IMG/VR virus record: IMGVR_UViG_3300030430_005296
Span: 1,226-59,136 of that record
Strand: one strand, 5' to 3'
DNA length: 57,911 bases
Source: a virus
A model generated the notes under the pieces. It ran no database searches, had not been told where the DNA came from, and saw only the letters and a program-made list of their open reading frames with translations. Within the stretch, counting starts at the first letter, position 1; each line of letters starts with the position of its first letter. Of this stretch, positions 45,773-54,204 are shown piece after piece. The position numbers and the translations under genes are program-made.

Positions 45773-46788
45773 TAAAATCCCTCTCTAATATCGTTAGAAA
45801 AAACTATTTCATCTTCTTTTATTAATCTACTTGAAGTTTTACCAATTAAGTTAAAAAAATCAATAGCAGGAACACTATTTTTTAAGCATGGTCTTTTTGT
45901 TGTTATATTATCTAAAGAGAAAGCTTCACCTTTATTAATTTGCTTTTTTGAAACAACAGACCTCATTGCAAAAGTAAATCTTTTCTCACTACTAGTCAAC
46001 TCTGGTTTTGTAGACAAACATTTTTCTGCGATTCTTATGTTCTTTACCATATCTGATAATTCTGTTGGCTCTATTGCAAAAGGATGATCTGGACCAGGAA
46101 GATTTCTATCTAATGTGAAATGCTTCTCCACAACTTGAGAACCTAAAGTAACAGCAAGAGGTGGCACGACAATTCCAAGAGTGTGATCTGACAATCCAAC
46201 TTTAATTTTATAATTAAACTTCGTGTTTTTAATTATTTGAATCTGCCCCAAGCAAATGTCTTCAAACGGAGTTGGATAAGCATTATTACAATGCAAAAAA
46301 GTCAAATCTGGTTTTTTATTTTTTTGTAATATCCAATCTGTTATAAGACCTATTCTTTCTAAAGTGACACCTATTCCAGCAGAAACGATCATTGGTAACT
46401 GAGTTTCTGCAACAATCTTGACTAATCTGGGGTCTGTAGCTTCAAATCCAGCAACTTTAAATCTTTTAACTCCTAAATTATAAAGTTCTTCGACCGCTTT
46501 CTCATCAAAAGGGGTAGACATAAATTCTATCCCATTATCGTCACAATAAGATTTTAAATCTTTTTGCCAATTACGTGGAAGTTCAATGTCTTTTATGAGC
46601 TTATTAATATTTTTGTATCCAGCAAAATCTGGAGTGTTCTTGGAATAGAGAGTATTGGATGAGTAAGTTTGAAATTTAACAGCATTACATTTAGCATTAA
46701 CTGCTGCGTCAATAAGTTTAAAAGCTAAATTTTTATCTCGATTATGATTTGCACCAGCTTCGGCTATTATGAATGTTTCATTAGTCAA
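45772..46788 (-). CDS. NeuB-family nonulosonate synthase with SAF domain, PseI/LegI-like (TTG start)
   Basis: A 338-residue full-length synthase. The barrel motifs are AEAGANHN (residues 9-16), NAVKFQTY, LHCNNAYPT, VGLSDHT and EKHFTLDR, then LPGPDHPFAIEP. The C-terminal 60 residues (INKGEAFSLDNITTKRP to IVFSNDIREGF) form the antifreeze-like SAF domain. GPDHPF with the full SAF domain resembles PseI and LegI more than true sialate synthases, suggesting pseudaminic or legionaminic acid. The best start is TTG at 46788, overlapping the aminotransferase gene by 8 bases. Confidence 0.8.
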   Translation of the reverse strand: MTNETFIIAEAGANHNRDKNLAFKLIDAAVNAKCNAVKFQTYSSNTLYSKNTPDFAGYKNINKLIKDIELPRNWQKDLKSYCDDNGIEFMSTPFDEKAVEELYNLGVKRFKVAGFEATDPRLVKIVAETQLPMIVSAGIGVTLERIGLITDWILQKNKKPDLTFLHCNNAYPTPFEDICLGQIQIIKNTKFNYKIKVGLSDHTLGIVVPPLAVTLGSQVVEKHFTLDRNLPGPDHPFAIEPTELSDMVKNIRIAEKCLSTKPELTSSEKRFTFAMRSVVSKKQINKGEAFSLDNITTKRPCLKNSVPAIDFFNLIGKTSSRLIKEDEIVFSNDIREGF

Positions 46789-47749
46789 TTTTGTTCCACA
46801 AAGGTAAATTTAAAATTTTAGAATGTAATTTTTCCAGATTTGGAAGCGTTTGATTGGTGTTATAATAAGACATTTTATGCAACATTGGATAATTTCTCGA
46901 CCAACCTGTTTTGATTATAACATTGTTAGCGTCGTCTTTTAAACATGTTGCAAAATAAAAGGAAGAGTTTGCGTCGTGAGGGAGGAGGTTAAAACTATTA
47001 CTTAGATTTTTATAGTTTGATCTTCTGAAACTTAAATTTTCTTTGTATCTGTCTAGCTGAGTCAGGGCAATGGTTGCATTTAAATTATTCATGTAAAATT
47101 TAAAACCATTTTGATCTACATCATAAGTGTTGTCAGATATAACTCTACCGAAATTGCGGTAAGATCTAAAGTACTCATCAGACTCATCACAGTCAGTTGA
47201 AATCATGCCTCCATCTGACGAGCAAATTGGTTTATATGGGTGAAAAGAAAAGAAGATGTAGTCCCCCTTAATTGTAGGAGTAACACAGTGAGCACTATCA
47301 ATTACTGTTATTTCATCTCCAAATAATTTAAAACCTTTAATGTTGCTAACACCACCATAAAGAACTGGCATTACAACTGACTTATTGTTTGAAGAGGAAT
47401 AGCGATTCCGAATGGACTTGTAATGTTCAGTAGAAAACTGCAAGTCGTCCTGCACATCTACAAAAATTAAGTTATGACCAAAGTGTTTTGCAGCCCAAGC
47501 TGGTGATGTAAATCCAAGGGACGTTGTGTAAACATCACATATTCCGTGCTTTTCTTTCAAATAGGAAAAGATCATAAATGCAGAAGCAGATGCAGAGTTA
47601 GTTGCAATATTGTTCTTTTTGTTTGAAAATAAAGAAAATTTTTGTTCAAACAAATTAACATTAGAACCAAACCCCAAAGATCCTTCAGATAAAACTTTGT
47701 TAATTTTTAGGATGTCTTCTTTAGCTATTTTAGACTCAAATAGCTTCAT
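46781..47749 (-). CDS. DegT/DnrJ/EryC1-type sugar aminotransferase, PseC-like
   Basis: A 322-residue PLP enzyme when started at the ATG at 47749, with GAGGAG 12 bases upstream; a TTG at 47773 would add 8 residues. The PLP lysine is in FSFHPYKP (Lys173 from this start), preceded by DSAH (the PLP-contacting Asp). TNSASAS near residue 52 binds the cofactor phosphate. It is somewhat shorter than most family members (about 370-390). PseC/LegC enzymes add the 4-amino group to the keto sugar made by the dehydratase encoded just upstream. The overlap of 14 bases supports coupling. Confidence 0.8.
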   Translation of the reverse strand: MKLFESKIAKEDILKINKVLSEGSLGFGSNVNLFEQKFSLFSNKKNNIATNSASASAFMIFSYLKEKHGICDVYTTSLGFTSPAWAAKHFGHNLIFVDVQDDLQFSTEHYKSIRNRYSSSNNKSVVMPVLYGGVSNIKGFKLFGDEITVIDSAHCVTPTIKGDYIFFSFHPYKPICSSDGGMISTDCDESDEYFRSYRNFGRVISDNTYDVDQNGFKFYMNNLNATIALTQLDRYKENLSFRRSNYKNLSNSFNLLPHDANSSFYFATCLKDDANNVIIKTGWSRNYPMLHKMSYYNTNQTLPNLEKLHSKILNLPLWNKID

Positions 47750-48734
47750 TCGCTTCTTTTTCTCCTCTATCAATCAATTTTACCAACTCTTCAACGTTAT
47801 CACTCATGTGTAAAGCAGAGTTAAAATGAGGACCATTGTACTTTTTCCAACTATTATTAAATTGTCTTTTTGTATACTGTGGTCTTACACAGAGAAGATT
47901 AATTCCATCAACCTTGTATGTAAAGGGCAATTCTGTCTCAGCTAACATATCCTCGTGTAATTTTTCACCGGGACGAAGACCCATGAGATCATAGGAGAAA
48001 TCTTTTCCATGAATTTGTTTTATTGCCTTTAAAATAGTTGTCATGTCATAAGAATTTATCTCTGGAATAAAAACCTCACCACCTTCAGAATTATAAGCCG
48101 CCCCCAAAACAGTATCGACAGCATCCTGAATTGTGAATAAAAACCTGCTCATTTCCATCGATGTAACCTTAATGTTCTCTTTTTTCGAAAGAAGATCTAG
48201 CCATAGAGGAATAAACGAGCCTCGGCTGCATATAACATTTCCATAACGAACAGACGAAAATACAGTATGATTGCTGTAATAATCGTAATTAGTAAAAATT
48301 CTTTCAGCTATAAATTTTGAAGAACCATAGACATTAACAGGTTGGCACGCCTTATCCGTTGAAACTAAAATACATTTATCAATTTTATTATTTAATGCCG
48401 CTTTTGCAACATTTTCACTTCCTTGGATATTTGTTTTTACACATTCGTCCGGGTGAAATTCCATATCATCTATTCTCTTAAGGGCAGCTGTATGTACAAT
48501 CACATCGGGCTCTAGTCTTGATAGGCTAATATTGAGTTTATCATAGTCTCTAATATCCCCAATAACAGTTGAGATTCTAGTATCTCTACCGAATGATAGT
48601 GCTTGTTTTCCCTCATCTCGACTGTACACTATTGGATGACCACCATGAAATAATATTTTCTTTACAAGTGATTTACCTAGAGTGCCTGTACCACCAGTTA
48701 TAAAAAATTTTTTGTTTTTAATAAATTTATTCAT
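47736..48734 (-). CDS. SDR nucleotide-sugar 4,6-dehydratase, PseB/FlaA1/CapD-like
   Basis: A 332-residue extended SDR with an NAD(P) loop GGTGTLGKS (residues 14-22), the family hallmark AALKRIDDMEFHPDECVKTN, a catalytic STDKA (125-129) and YGSSK (Tyr136, Lys140), and MSRFLFT downstream. The short single-domain form, without membrane segments, matches PseB-type UDP-GlcNAc inverting 4,6-dehydratases rather than the membrane CapD type. This is the first committed step toward pseudaminic acid. The C-terminus (LRPGEKLHEDM) is also typical. The next gene starts within its last codons. Confidence 0.85.
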   Translation of the reverse strand: MNKFIKNKKFFITGGTGTLGKSLVKKILFHGGHPIVYSRDEGKQALSFGRDTRISTVIGDIRDYDKLNISLSRLEPDVIVHTAALKRIDDMEFHPDECVKTNIQGSENVAKAALNNKIDKCILVSTDKACQPVNVYGSSKFIAERIFTNYDYYSNHTVFSSVRYGNVICSRGSFIPLWLDLLSKKENIKVTSMEMSRFLFTIQDAVDTVLGAAYNSEGGEVFIPEINSYDMTTILKAIKQIHGKDFSYDLMGLRPGEKLHEDMLAETELPFTYKVDGINLLCVRPQYTKRQFNNSWKKYNGPHFNSALHMSDNVEELVKLIDRGEKEANEAI

Positions 48735-48738
48735 ATTT

Positions 48739-49566
48739 TTAAATCGCCAATCTTGGAATTGATATTGGAGCGGGGTTTACACTAGAAATGATTTTTAAAC
48801 TAACATTGTTATTTTTTAACCATTTATAAAAAGGCTCCATTGCTTCGGTGGTCACTTTAGCTTCATAGATTAAAGAATTTATTTTTACGTTCTCACCAAC
48901 CTCATTATAATGTATAAATTGTTTTTTGTCAAACTTGTTTTTTGGTATATCATAGAAATGTTGCTCAGAGGGGTTGCTCCCAACCAGCTTATTATCCCAA
49001 CCTATAGTTATAAATTCTTTTATACCTAAATGCTGAACAGTGAAAAAAACTATTTCATACATAATACCTGGACCATATGGTCTTAAGAAAGGCTGTTTTT
49101 CTAGTGTCCAGTCTTCAATATTTCTAGCTATGGATAATGAATTATTAAAATTTCTTTCTTTAATTAAGAATCTTATGTCGTGGTTTTTGCTAACACCAGA
49201 AGGGTTTGTCGAAGCTTCAATTACAAGGGGTGGATTTAAACTGTAGCTATAGTTTTTATAATTTCCACAATTGTAAAAATGTAAATCGATATTATCCGGG
49301 AAAAGATCGTGAGCTTGTTTGATGGCAAAAGCTAGATTATTTTTTGATATATCTAATAACTTTTCCATCCCATGTTCAAGTAATGTTGGACCACAAGAAA
49401 AAAGATAAGCTTTCTCATCTTTTAGCAAGTCTTTTAAAAAAAATATTTTTTCTATTTGGCTAAATTTTGTTTCACTATTTAAAAATATATCTTTTACAAA
49501 AGATAATCTTTCCTTTGGATTTTTTATTTGAAGTGCTTGTTTTTTAAAAGGTAAAACTCTTTCCAT
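48739..49566 (-). CDS. DUF115/GT42-like Rossmann protein (C), candidate glycan transferase
   Basis: A 275-residue protein when started at the ATG at 49566, which shares one base with the stop of the preceding glycosyltransferase (TAATG). A TTG 12 bases further upstream is possible. The strand AYLFSCGPTLLEH, then FAIKQAHDLF and DLHFYNCGNY, and later PGIMYEIVFFTVQHLGIK with ITIGWDN, follow the same secondary-structure order as the other two Rossmann proteins of the island. Sequence identity among the three is low. It lies between glycosyltransferases and PseB, so transfer of sugar to an acceptor is plausible. Confidence 0.5.
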   Translation of the reverse strand: MERVLPFKKQALQIKNPKERLSFVKDIFLNSETKFSQIEKIFFLKDLLKDEKAYLFSCGPTLLEHGMEKLLDISKNNLAFAIKQAHDLFPDNIDLHFYNCGNYKNYSYSLNPPLVIEASTNPSGVSKNHDIRFLIKERNFNNSLSIARNIEDWTLEKQPFLRPYGPGIMYEIVFFTVQHLGIKEFITIGWDNKLVGSNPSEQHFYDIPKNKFDKKQFIHYNEVGENVKINSLIYEAKVTTEAMEPFYKWLKNNNVSLKIISSVNPAPISIPRLAI

Positions 49567-50786
49567 TACTCTGCCCAAAAATTAAAAAAGTTTAGGGACG
49601 ATTTCATGCAGTCTAACTTTTTTTGCTCTTCAAACTCTTCCTGTATCCAAGCTTGCAATTTTGAAGCTTGAGATTTAAACCTACCATAATCCTTATAGAC
49701 CTCTCTAAGTTTCATCTTATAAGATCCCTGTTGCGGGAATGCCCACATTGAATCTTTCTCTATGACACCTTCCCACACTGCGTCTTTGGATACGTGTTGT
49801 AGATCAAAATCAACTTTTGCAAAATGAGCTTTATGTTTTTCTTTACCTTTTTTATCTTTAGTCGGCTTGTAAAGAAAATCTAAATGACCTGACCAATCAG
49901 TAGCCACAACAGGTAGCCCAGAATAAGCGGCTTCAAATAAAGGTAAGCCAAAGCCTTCTCCGTGAGTTAAGCTTACTAATGCGTGCACAGATTTATGCTT
50001 ATAGAGAGAATGCATTTCCTCATCAGTTAAATCACCATGCATAAGGTAAACTTTACATTTTCGATTTTCATATTTTTTTAAAAACCTGGTTAGTTCATTT
50101 TCCATAGCGTATTTATCTAACACGCTACCGCCTTTAGCAAAAGTTTTTACAATTAAACCAACTTCTGGGTTATCAATAAACTCCTCAACAAACCATCTTA
50201 TTGTTGGATGCATGTTTTTTCGTGGTCCCCATTGAGCTACCGTTAGAAAATTAAATTTTGTTGAAACGTTCAAATCTAATTTCGGTAAGGTTTCGATTTT
50301 TTTAACAGGATAATGTACAACATCAACTTCTTTAACACACCTCAACGTTGCTTTTTCACCAGTTCTTTGATCAACTCCCTCATATATAGTATTAACCAAG
50401 CTTTGCTTTGAGTGTTGAGAGATGGTTATAATTTTATCCATTTCATTACATTTTTGCAACCAGACAGGAGAAACTTTTGTTGTTTCAATTCCCGCAGTTA
50501 CACCAATGTTAATTGATGCCATACTCTGCCACTCGTTAGGAATTGTTACCTGAATAGACAGATCGTATTTTCCATTTTGCTGATTATACAAAGCAGTTTT
50601 TTTAACCAATTCGTCAATCCATTGTCTTTCCTCTGAATTTTCCCAAACCCAAGAAGACTGACCCCAATTAACTGGTATTAAAAATAAATCGATCTCTTCT
50701 ACTTGCCGGAGAGCCCGGAGAACAAAACGACAGTGCTCACCATATCCGGTTCTGGTTAAAGCTGGTCCTCTTACTAAAACTCTCAT
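49566..50786 (-). CDS. GT-B glycosyltransferase (GT4-like)
   Basis: A 406-residue protein with a Rossmann start MRVLVRGPALTRTGYG and a C-terminal GT4 domain: LTVAQWGPRKN (start of domain 2), and HGEGFGLPLFEAAYSGLPVV with the E-x7-E motif that binds the nucleotide-sugar. The ATG at 50786 has AAGGAG upstream and overlaps the preceding stop (TAATG). A longer frame beginning at 50837 would overlap its neighbour by 51 bases and is unlikely. GT4 enzymes are retaining transferases that use nucleotide-hexoses. It probably builds the acceptor glycan to which other sugars are added. Confidence 0.8.
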   Translation of the reverse strand: MRVLVRGPALTRTGYGEHCRFVLRALRQVEEIDLFLIPVNWGQSSWVWENSEERQWIDELVKKTALYNQQNGKYDLSIQVTIPNEWQSMASINIGVTAGIETTKVSPVWLQKCNEMDKIITISQHSKQSLVNTIYEGVDQRTGEKATLRCVKEVDVVHYPVKKIETLPKLDLNVSTKFNFLTVAQWGPRKNMHPTIRWFVEEFIDNPEVGLIVKTFAKGGSVLDKYAMENELTRFLKKYENRKCKVYLMHGDLTDEEMHSLYKHKSVHALVSLTHGEGFGLPLFEAAYSGLPVVATDWSGHLDFLYKPTKDKKGKEKHKAHFAKVDFDLQHVSKDAVWEGVIEKDSMWAFPQQGSYKMKLREVYKDYGRFKSQASKLQAWIQEEFEEQKKLDCMKSSLNFFNFWAE

Positions 50787-52054
50787 TAAATTATCTCCTT
50801 GATGGTCCAACGCTTGGTGTGTTTTCTTGTTTCCCAAGATCCCTCTTCCTCGTGTAGTCTTGTTAATACTTCGGTCCAGGTTTTATTGAAATCTTCAAAA
50901 TTATAATTTTTCATTACGTGTTTTCTTCCCAGTTCACCCAATTTTGATCTTTCTTTTTCGGACATATTATAAATTTTTTCCATAGCTTCGATAACATCAT
51001 CTTTATTTAGGCGATCTTCATATATCCATGGAATTTCTTGCGATCCAATAATTGATTTTGAAGCCGGATAAACTGGTACGCCAAATTCATTTTTACCATC
51101 TGTAATTTGTTCTTGAAGACCGCCTGTCATATTAACGATAATCGGAGTCCCGCAAGACAAAGACTCTAATGTGGCTAATCCAAATCCTTCTGCGTCAGAA
51201 ATGTTTATTGTGCAATCTGCTATATTATACATCGATGCTAGCCTTTTTAAATCAACTTTTTGCTGACTAAATAAAACTTGTCCCTCGGTTAAATCGAGTT
51301 TATTAATAATCGCTTGTAAATCTTGACCATGTGGGTCTTTTGCTTCAGTGTGCATAACTAAACATGCTTTGTCGCGCCCAACCTTATTTAGAAAATCATT
51401 AAACCAAAAAATTAAAGATCCTGATTGTTTTCTTCTGGCGTTCCTATTATTCCAAAAGAAAATAAACTTATCCGGATCATAATATTCTCCAAAAACGGCT
51501 TTCTTGATTTCTTCAATTTCCTCTTTATTTTCATTTGGTTTAAATATATCGCCATTAACTGCGTGGGGAATATATTGAGATTTTACCTCTGGTGCGACAG
51601 TTTTAACAATATCATCTGTCACTTTTGAAATTGTTGCAACCAAATCATTTGATTCATAAAATTGTTTATTGAAAGTGGGATAAGGATAATTGTCCCAAAC
51701 GTGATAATAAACCATTGGCATGAGAGGTCTAATTTCATTTTCCATTTCCCATAACCATCCCCAAAAACGAGGATCAGTCATAAACCAGAGAATATCGGGC
51801 TTTTCTTGTCTTATTAGAGATCTGACCATCTCTTTGTTACCATAGCCATCGACGGGATACATAATCCAATCGTCACCATATTGCTCTGTTTTAATTGGGT
51901 CATATTTTGGATGTTTGATTGCTCCACCAAAAGAACGAACTTGAAACTTACCAGTTTTTACTAAAGCTTCACATATATATCTTGTTTGGGTTCCAACGCC
52001 AGATGGAGACAAAGGCATATCGCTAAGTGTAAAAACCTTAATTTTTTTACTCAT
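50786..52054 (-). CDS. GT-B glycosyltransferase (GT4-like)
   Basis: A 422-residue glycosyltransferase, first gene of the island. The N-terminal domain contains LSDMPLSPSGVGTQTRYI. The C-terminal domain has FFWNNRNARRKQ and EGFGLATLESLSCGTPII with the E-x7-E donor motif. The end has a tryptophan-rich helix (RHEEE..SW to RWTIKEII). It is divergently related to the following gene and the two may act in succession on one glycan. The phage uses of such enzymes include modification of hydroxymethylated DNA, glycosylation of virion proteins and alteration of host surface sugars; the neighbouring nonulosonate genes favour protein or surface glycans. Confidence 0.8.
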   Translation of the reverse strand: MSKKIKVFTLSDMPLSPSGVGTQTRYICEALVKTGKFQVRSFGGAIKHPKYDPIKTEQYGDDWIMYPVDGYGNKEMVRSLIRQEKPDILWFMTDPRFWGWLWEMENEIRPLMPMVYYHVWDNYPYPTFNKQFYESNDLVATISKVTDDIVKTVAPEVKSQYIPHAVNGDIFKPNENKEEIEEIKKAVFGEYYDPDKFIFFWNNRNARRKQSGSLIFWFNDFLNKVGRDKACLVMHTEAKDPHGQDLQAIINKLDLTEGQVLFSQQKVDLKRLASMYNIADCTINISDAEGFGLATLESLSCGTPIIVNMTGGLQEQITDGKNEFGVPVYPASKSIIGSQEIPWIYEDRLNKDDVIEAMEKIYNMSEKERSKLGELGRKHVMKNYNFEDFNKTWTEVLTRLHEEEGSWETRKHTKRWTIKEII

Positions 52055-52061
52055 TTAATCC

Positions 52062-52868
52062 TCACGAACAGTGTTTTGTTTTATAATATTCGCACACGCC
52101 ATATTTGCCGTAGCAGGAAAGTCTGTTTTTGACGTGATTGCATTTATTGATATTATATACTGCTTTATTTAATAGTTTAAGGGCGTTGCCTATTTTCTTT
52201 TCACCATTAGAAACTTTAAATATCTCTACATTGTTTTTATTTGCTGTTCTTTTGAGTAAAGCAAAATGAGTGGTTATATCTTTATAACTTTTATTATGTT
52301 TTTTGGACCAAAAGTGTTTATATAGACTTAATTGATATGTAATCATCTTGTCGGTTTTTTTGCGACTATCCCAACCCCATGAGCAAGTTTTCCAATCAAT
52401 TATATGAAACTTTTTTGTATCCGGTGTGTAAATCACAAGATCAATAAAGCCTTTAAAATTCTTGTCTACTTTTTCGTTCTCAATACTTTCATAAATCTGC
52501 TCCTCTACTGAAACCATCTCAAACTTCCCAAAATATTTTTTTAAAGCAGGTAAAATAAATTGGATTATGTGCTTTCCTTGAGCACGCATAGAATTTAAAA
52601 GATCTGCTGAAAACTCAATATTATCACTAGAATTTTTTATTTTTTGCAGATTTTGCAAAAACTCTTTTTCAAAAAATTGTTCGAGGTTTTTAGAATTTTT
52701 ATTTTCATCATAGTCTTGCACTATGATTTCACAAACGCTATGGAGAGCCGAACCAAAAGCAGTGTGTTCATTGCCTTTAAACTGTTTAATCTTATCAATG
52801 TAGTTTAGTTTGTGTTTCCAGGGGCAAGTGCTCCACTCTTTAAGTTCTGAGTAGGATATGTGAGACAT
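52062..52868 (-). CDS. PD-(D/E)XK exonuclease with iron-sulphur cysteines (Cas4/RecB-like)
   Basis: A 268-residue protein. It has an N-terminal YSELKEWSTCPWKHKL with Cys15, GSALH (His43), GFIDLVIY (Asp143), then IIDWKT (Asp158, Lys160) and MITYQLSLY. Three more cysteines lie near the end (Cys252, Cys259, Cys267). This is the Cas4/AddB arrangement: one Cys at the start and three at the end hold a 4Fe-4S cluster around the nuclease core. Such phage enzymes process DNA ends in recombination and replication. The assignment of the cluster is by cysteine pattern. Its end is 7 bases before the first glycan gene, so the island begins right after it. Confidence 0.8.
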   Translation of the reverse strand: MSHISYSELKEWSTCPWKHKLNYIDKIKQFKGNEHTAFGSALHSVCEIIVQDYDENKNSKNLEQFFEKEFLQNLQKIKNSSDNIEFSADLLNSMRAQGKHIIQFILPALKKYFGKFEMVSVEEQIYESIENEKVDKNFKGFIDLVIYTPDTKKFHIIDWKTCSWGWDSRKKTDKMITYQLSLYKHFWSKKHNKSYKDITTHFALLKRTANKNNVEIFKVSNGEKKIGNALKLLNKAVYNINKCNHVKNRLSCYGKYGVCEYYKTKHCS

Positions 52869-53276
52869 TTATTCCTCTGTTTTTTTCTTTCTGGGTGCCC
52901 TTTTTCTTTTTGGTTTTGGTTTTACCTTCGGCATCTTTTTTAAACCATTGGGCAACGAAGCTTCTTTTTTTTGCTCCTTTGCAGGAGACTCAGCTTCAAT
53001 TTTTATTTCATCTATTTTAACATTATCTTTTAAAATGTCAATAGGAATTTGTTTTTTTATACTATAAATCCATTCGCCTGATAATCGGCTACCGTTGTGT
53101 AAATATTTATTTGGTGCAGATAATAAATAATTTAAATTTATATCAGGATGATTTTCAGTGATCCATTTTTTTGCATCTGCAGTAGTAAAAACTTTTGTTT
53201 CACCTCTTTTACCTCTAAATTTTAAATTTACTTGCAAGACAATTTTATCGTCATGTCTTTCTAAATTAATATTCAT
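52869..53276 (-). CDS. Unknown protein with a strongly basic C-terminus
   Basis: A 135-residue protein. Residues 1-90 are a compact mixed domain (VFTTADAKKWITENHPD, SGEWIYSIKKQ). The last 45 residues are an extended Ala/Pro/Lys-rich tail (KVKPKPKRKRAPRKKK), typical of nucleic-acid-binding tails. The start has GGAG 7 bases upstream. It abuts the nuclease gene with no gap, so it may assist DNA or RNA binding there; that is inferred. Confidence 0.5.
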   Translation of the reverse strand: MNINLERHDDKIVLQVNLKFRGKRGETKVFTTADAKKWITENHPDINLNYLLSAPNKYLHNGSRLSGEWIYSIKKQIPIDILKDNVKIDEIKIEAESPAKEQKKEASLPNGLKKMPKVKPKPKRKRAPRKKKTEE

Positions 53277-53284
53277 TGTGTCTC

Positions 53285-53959
53285 CTAAACGTCAAAAAAA
53301 GAATCTACTTTTTGATAAAGCACTGGACTAATTTCTTTTAATTTTCCTCTACTTCCTAATAAGTAGTTTTCGAAACCATTTGCCCAATATTCCCTTAAAG
53401 CCGTTATAGCATAAGGTGAATAAAATAATTCAGCAGATATTCCTCTTAAAGTATTATAGCCAATGTTTTTGTATAAATGTTGATCAAAGTTATAATCATA
53501 TTCTGGATTATCATAATCCTCTATATCATATTCATATTCTTTATCACCTATAAGATAATATAAATATTTTCTCTTATATAAAAATTCACGTTCAAGTCGA
53601 CCATCACCATATATTTTATTTTCATACTTTTCTTCTACTGCGTGTGCAATCTCATGAATAATATCATCTAACAAATCTCTTTCATTATCTTGGTCTGGGG
53701 ATAAATATATAGCGCCATCTTTATACATAGCATTATATTCTCGTCCATCTTTAAAAAATTCTTCAACATAGCCGACAAAAAAACCATCAACATTATCTAA
53801 AAAATATTCTGGAATTAACGCTTCGATTTTATTTTTTATATATTCTAAATTAATTTTATTCTCGAAAGGTTGGGTTATAACAAAAGGCTTCCCATATATG
53901 TGAAATTGTTTAAAGTTTGTTTTAGACACTTTACTCCCCTCTGTTATATAATGTTTCAA
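53285..53959 (-). CDS. Putative zinc metallopeptidase (HEIAH)
   Basis: A 224-residue protein with HEIAH at residues 102-106 inside a helix (LLDDIIHEIAHAVEEKY), the HExxH zinc motif. Downstream helices contain REYWANGFENY, which could supply the third ligand (Glu) as in gluzincins. It is acidic and Tyr-rich. Proteins of this shape occur in large phages and are annotated as putative metallopeptidases. A role in processing virion or host proteins is possible, but no substrate can be inferred. The gene starts in an ATGA overlap with the 82-residue gene. Confidence 0.6.
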   Translation of the reverse strand: MKHYITEGSKVSKTNFKQFHIYGKPFVITQPFENKINLEYIKNKIEALIPEYFLDNVDGFFVGYVEEFFKDGREYNAMYKDGAIYLSPDQDNERDLLDDIIHEIAHAVEEKYENKIYGDGRLEREFLYKRKYLYYLIGDKEYEYDIEDYDNPEYDYNFDQHLYKNIGYNTLRGISAELFYSPYAITALREYWANGFENYLLGSRGKLKEISPVLYQKVDSFFDV

Positions 53960-54204
53960 GTCTGAGGTCTCTCACTGTCGACATCTATTAAGGCTTGTTT
54001 ATAACCTCTAATAAAATTTTCCTCTGCTAAAGGCATTAAAAATTCTGGAAATTCTGCTGCCATTACCTGGATGATCATTTCTACGTTAACCTCATCATTT
54101 TCAGGATTTAATTTTTCACCTACATAGTTTACAAGCCAAGATTTCATTTCGTTTTCAGGCTGCACTGGCTTAAGCAAATCAGGATTTTCGGATTCAATAG
54201 ACAT
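53956..54204 (-). CDS. Small acidic unknown protein
   Basis: An 82-residue acidic protein (MIIQVMAAEFPEFLMPLAEENF in the middle) with no recognised motif. It has a clear AAAGGAG site and a 43-base AT-rich gap before it, and its stop overlaps the metallopeptidase start (ATGA). The coupling suggests the two products work together or are needed in similar amounts. Confidence 0.5.
   Translation of the reverse strand: MSIESENPDLLKPVQPENEMKSWLVNYVGEKLNPENDEVNVEMIIQVMAAEFPEFLMPLAEENFIRGYKQALIDVDSERPQT

Noticed and set aside
50786-50837. Longer start for the second glycosyltransferase
   Set aside because: The added 17 residues overlap the preceding gene by about 50 bases and lack a ribosome-binding site, whereas the ATG at 50786 has AAGGAG and a TAATG junction.
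40434-52062. Search for attachment sites, transposase remnants or long direct repeats at the edges of the glycan island
   Set aside because: No repeat or recombinase gene is visible at either boundary; the island joins neighbours with spacings of 7 bases or less apart from the possible remnant at the left edge.
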